Shown piece after piece: positions 61,401-64,000 of a DNA stretch of 64,000 nt; position 1 is the stretch's first letter; each line of letters starts with the position of its first letter. The position numbers were made by a program, and so were the translations under genes. Below the pieces are notes generated by a model, which was not told the origin of the DNA, did not search any database, and saw only the letters and a program-made list of their open reading frames with translations. The stretch is taken from NCBI GenBank assembly GCA_016715995.1, contig JADJXF010000009.1:310001-374000 (forward strand), written 5' to 3'. This stretch comes from Flavobacteriales bacterium. GTDB taxonomy: Bacteria > Bacteroidota > Bacteroidia > Flavobacteriales_F > PHOS-HE28.

Positions 61401-64000
61401 GGCAGGCACGGGCGGCTGCAACGCTGCGACGACCACGCGTCGGTGACGGTGACGGCACCTCCACGGCAGGCACCTTGGCGGTACGCCGCAGGGCATCTGC
61501 GTGGGCGGCACGACGACTTACACGATCAGCGGCAATAGCGCATCTGGCAGCTGGGGCACCCAGGACCCCTTGGTGGCCACGGTGGTTGGCGGCGTTGTGA
61601 CGGGCCAAGGCCCGGGCACCACGAACATTACTTACACGGTGGCTGGCACGGGCGGTTGCAACGCTGCGACGGCCACGCGCTCGGTGACGGTGACGGCACC
61701 TCCCACGGCAGGGACGATCGCTGGTACCCCGCAGGGCATCTGCGTGGGCGGCACGACGACTTACACGATCAGCGGCAACAGCGCGACTGGCACCTGGGGC
61801 TCGCAGAACACTGCGGTGGCCACGGTGGTCGGTGGCGTTGTCACAGGCCAGGGCCCCGGCACGACGAACATCACCTACACGGTGGCTGGCACGGGCGGTT
61901 GCAACGCTGCGACGGCCACGCGGTCGGTGACGGTGACGGCGAATCCTGCGGCACCAACTCCTGATAGCTATGGCCCACTTTGCTCAACCGCCTCGCCTAT
62001 CATCTTAGGCGGCAGTCCTTCCGGTGGTGTTTGGACTGGTGTAGGAGTAAGCGGAACAGGTCCCTACACATTCAACCCTGCAGTTGGCACGCAACTGCTC
62101 ACTTACACGATTACTGTTGGTGGGTGTAGCAATAGCGCTTCAACCACAGTGAACGTAGGTGTATGCGACTGCGCAGGCGTGATTAATGGCACCGCATTTA
62201 TCGATGGCTGCAACAATTGCGTGGGTGGCACAACGGGTTTGGATCCATGCGGGAACGACTGCTTGGGAGTGCCTGGTGGCAATGCCCAGGTGGATGCCTG
62301 CGGCGTGTGCTACGCGAACGGCCCCGCCAACCCGCTATGGAACACCACCTGCGCGGACTGCCTTGGCGTTCCCAACGGCAATGCCCAAGTGGATGCCTGC
62401 GGCGTGTGCTACGCGAATGGTCCTGCCAACCCGCTATGGAACACCACCTGCGCGGACTGCCTTGGCGTTCCCAATGGCAATGCCCAGGTGGACGCCTGCG
62501 GCGTGTGCTACGCGAACGGCCCTGCCAACCCGCTATGGAACACCACCTGCGCGGACTGCCTTGGTGTTCCCAACGGCAATGCCCAGGTGGATGCCTGCGG
62601 CGTGTGCTACGCGAACGGTCCCGCCAATCCGCTTTGAACACCACCTGCGCGGACTGCCTTGGCGTTCCCAACGGAAATGCCCAGACAGATGCTTGCGGCG
62701 TGTGCTACGCGAACGGCCCTGCCAACCCGCTATTGAACACCACCTGTGCGGACTGCCTTGGCGTGCCTAACGGAACTGCCCAGACAGATGCTTGCGGCGT
62801 GTGCTACGCGAACGGCCCTGCCAACCCGCTTTGGAACACGACCTGTGCGGACTGCCTTGGCGTGCCTAACGGAACTGCCCAGACAGATGCTTGCGGCGTG
62901 TGCTACGCGAACGGCCCTGCCAACCCGCTTTGGAACACCACCTGCGCCGATTGCCTTGGCGTGCCCAACGGCACTGCCCAAACGGATGCTTGCGGCGTGT
63001 GCTACGCGAACGGTCCGGCTAACCCGCTATGGAACACGACTTGCGCCGATTGCTTGGGCGTACCCAACGGCACTGCCCAGACCGATGCTTGCGGGGTGTG
63101 CTATGCGAACGGTCCTGCCAACCCGCTTTGGAACTCCACCTGCACAGATTGCGCTGGGGTGGTGAATGGATTGGCCATTTATCGATAACTGCGAAGAGTG
63201 TGTTGGAGGAACTACGGGCTTGGATCCGTGCGATAATGACTGCCTTGGTGTGCCAGGAGGCACGGCCCAAACAGATGCCTGCGGCGTGTGCTACGCGAAC
63301 GGCCCTGGCAACCCGCTTTGGAACACGACCTGTGCGGACTGCCTTGGCGTGCCTAACGGAACTGCCCAGACAGATGCTTGCGGCGTGTGCTACGCGAACG
63401 GCCCGCACCCGCTGCACGACCTGTGCGGACTGCCTTGGCGTGCGTAACGGAACTGCCCAGACAGATACTTGCGGCGTTTGCGACGCGAACGGCCCTGCCA
63501 ATACGCTTTGGAACACGACCTGTGCGGACTGCTGGCGTGCTAACGGAACTGCCCAGCAGATGCTTGCGGCGTGTGCTACGCAACGGCCCTGCCAACCCGC
63601 TTGGAACACCACCTGCGCGGATTGCCTTGGCGTTCCCAACGCCACTGCCCAAACGCACGCTCGCGGCGTGCGCTACGCGAACGGCCCGGCTAACCCGCTA
63701 TGGAACACGACTTGCGCCGATTGCTTGGGCGTACCCAACGGCACTGCCCAGACCGTGCTTGCGGGGTGTGCTATGCGAACGGTCCTGCCACCGCTTTGGA
63801 ACTCCACCTGCACGATTGCGCTGGGGTGGTGAATGGATTGGCATTTATCGATAACTGCGAAGAGTGTGTTGGAGGAACTACGGGCTTGGATCCGTGCGAT
63901 AATGACTGCCTTGGTGTGCCAGGAGGCACGGCCCAAACAGATGCCTGCGGCGTGTGCTACGCGAACGGCCCTGCCAACCCGCTATGGAACACCACCTGCG
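58437..64000 (+). CDS. Giant tandem-repeat surface protein, frameshifted, 3' end outside window
   Basis: ATG 58437 with signal peptide (CKRLSIALAISTFAGSVALAQ), then the N-terminal domain shared with the protein at 53633 (VEIDLAPGVGTNQLDVRLKA, SAWCPSPSLALNVGG, NFFVSLNGVQGLAG), an Ig/PKD-like unit (PICVGSTLNLTASATGTALTYSWIGPNG), and from 59761 nine Ig-like repeats of 81 residues, then from 62262 Cys-rich repeats of 33 residues that run off the window. Frame breaks occur near 59370-59478, 60400-60490, 61222, 61435-61475, 62636, 63175 and repeatedly after 63400; all become single- or few-base changes when repeats are compared. Restored, the protein exceeds 1,850 residues. A sorting domain would be expected beyond the window. 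Confidence 0.8.
59761..61944 (+). repeat. Nine tandem copies of a 243-bp (81-residue) Ig-like repeat
   Basis: Copies begin near 59761, 60004, 60247, 60490, 60734, 60977, 61220, 61461 and 61703. Each codes AGTLSGTPQGICVGGTTTYA, ISGNSATGTWGT, ATVVNGLVTGAGPGTTNITY and TVAGTGGCNAATATRSVTVT. Two subtypes alternate (AGTLSGT and AGTISGT starts, QDVN and DNAS middles). Near-identity at DNA level points to recent expansion or gene conversion. Confidence 0.92.
62262..64000 (+). repeat. Tandem 99-bp (33-residue) Cys-rich repeats in at least three blocks
   Basis: Unit: CLGVPNGNAQVDACGVCYAN then GPANPLWNTTCAD, four Cys per unit. Block 1 has nine units (62262 to about 63150); block 2 about six (63241 to about 63810); block 3 begins at 63907. 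Blocks are joined by a linker coding CAGVVNGLAFIDNCEECVGG and TTGLDPCDND, present nearly identically near 63150-63240 and 63815-63906. Block 2 carries many single-base losses. Confidence 0.9.

Noticed and set aside
62198..63936. Several open frames on both strands in the Cys-rich repeats
   Set aside because: They are out-of-frame readings of the 99-bp repeats; only the frame with regular Cys spacing is sensible.
59761..64000. CRISPR array
   Set aside because: The repeats are contiguous coding units of 243 and 99 bp without unique spacers.

Overview
The window reads as chromosome of a GC-rich member of the Bacteroidota, most likely a Flavobacteriales-related lineage. The evidence is: several secreted proteins with type IX secretion (T9SS) sorting domains, a gliding-motility type (CHU_C) C-terminus at 3-3323, a GWxTD protein, fused E1 alpha/beta 2-oxoacid dehydrogenase, the xerD/aroQ divergent pair, no obvious Shine-Dalgarno sequences, and repeated TAnnTTTG or TAnnTTCG boxes (Bacteroidota -7 element) just upstream of starts. 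There is one tRNA (Ser, CGA), no rRNA, no CRISPR array and no insertion sequence with a transposase.

Layout. 1-7.3 kb: a 5'-truncated T9SS adhesin-like protein converging on uvrA, then an ECF sigma factor with a strong terminator. 7.3-10.7 kb: fatty-acid desaturase, LpxL-like acyltransferase, a lipoprotein, nth and a DUF1801 gene. 10.7-15.9 kb: ankyrin protein, DUF6702 protein, an M1 metallopeptidase and a lipoprotein. 15.9-22.3 kb: a tight leftward operon (GT2 glycosyltransferase, methyltransferase, polytopic GT-C-like protein, LTA-synthase-like phosphoglycerol transferase, diacylglycerol kinase, SRPBCC protein) that looks like an envelope glycolipid system with built-in diacylglycerol recycling. 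22.4-26.3 kb: E1 dehydrogenase whose 3' end is duplicated around an inserted hicB-hicA toxin-antitoxin pair, followed by a lower-GC stretch with two orphan small genes and short repeats.

26.3-29 kb: two genes each broken by a single-base deletion, a cupin and a small membrane protein. 29-34.7 kb: a degenerate 2H-phosphoesterase, a small membrane protein, mutL, two rhomboid proteases and an EEP-family hydrolase in one rightward run. 34.8-43.2 kb: secreted M1 peptidase with T9SS tail, an unrecognised protein, a secreted protein, xerD/aroQ, a GT2 and a GWxTD protein. 43.3-48 kb: tRNA-Ser, a carboxypeptidase-regulatory-like protein, a T9SS protein, lemA with two TPM-domain genes and a TerB-DnaJ protein. 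48.1-53.5 kb: three consecutive SurA/PpiC-type periplasmic chaperone genes followed by a MoxR ATPase.

53.6-64 kb is a surface-protein island: a small T9SS protein whose N-terminal domain is repeated at the start of a giant repeat protein, a beta-propeller protein, a lysyl-oxidase-like protein ending in dockerin-like repeats, and the giant protein itself (nine 243-bp Ig-like repeats, then 99-bp Cys-rich repeats running off the window). Frameshifts become dense towards this end. Nearly all are single-base changes inside otherwise conserved repeats, so uncorrected sequencing error is at least as likely as pseudogenisation.
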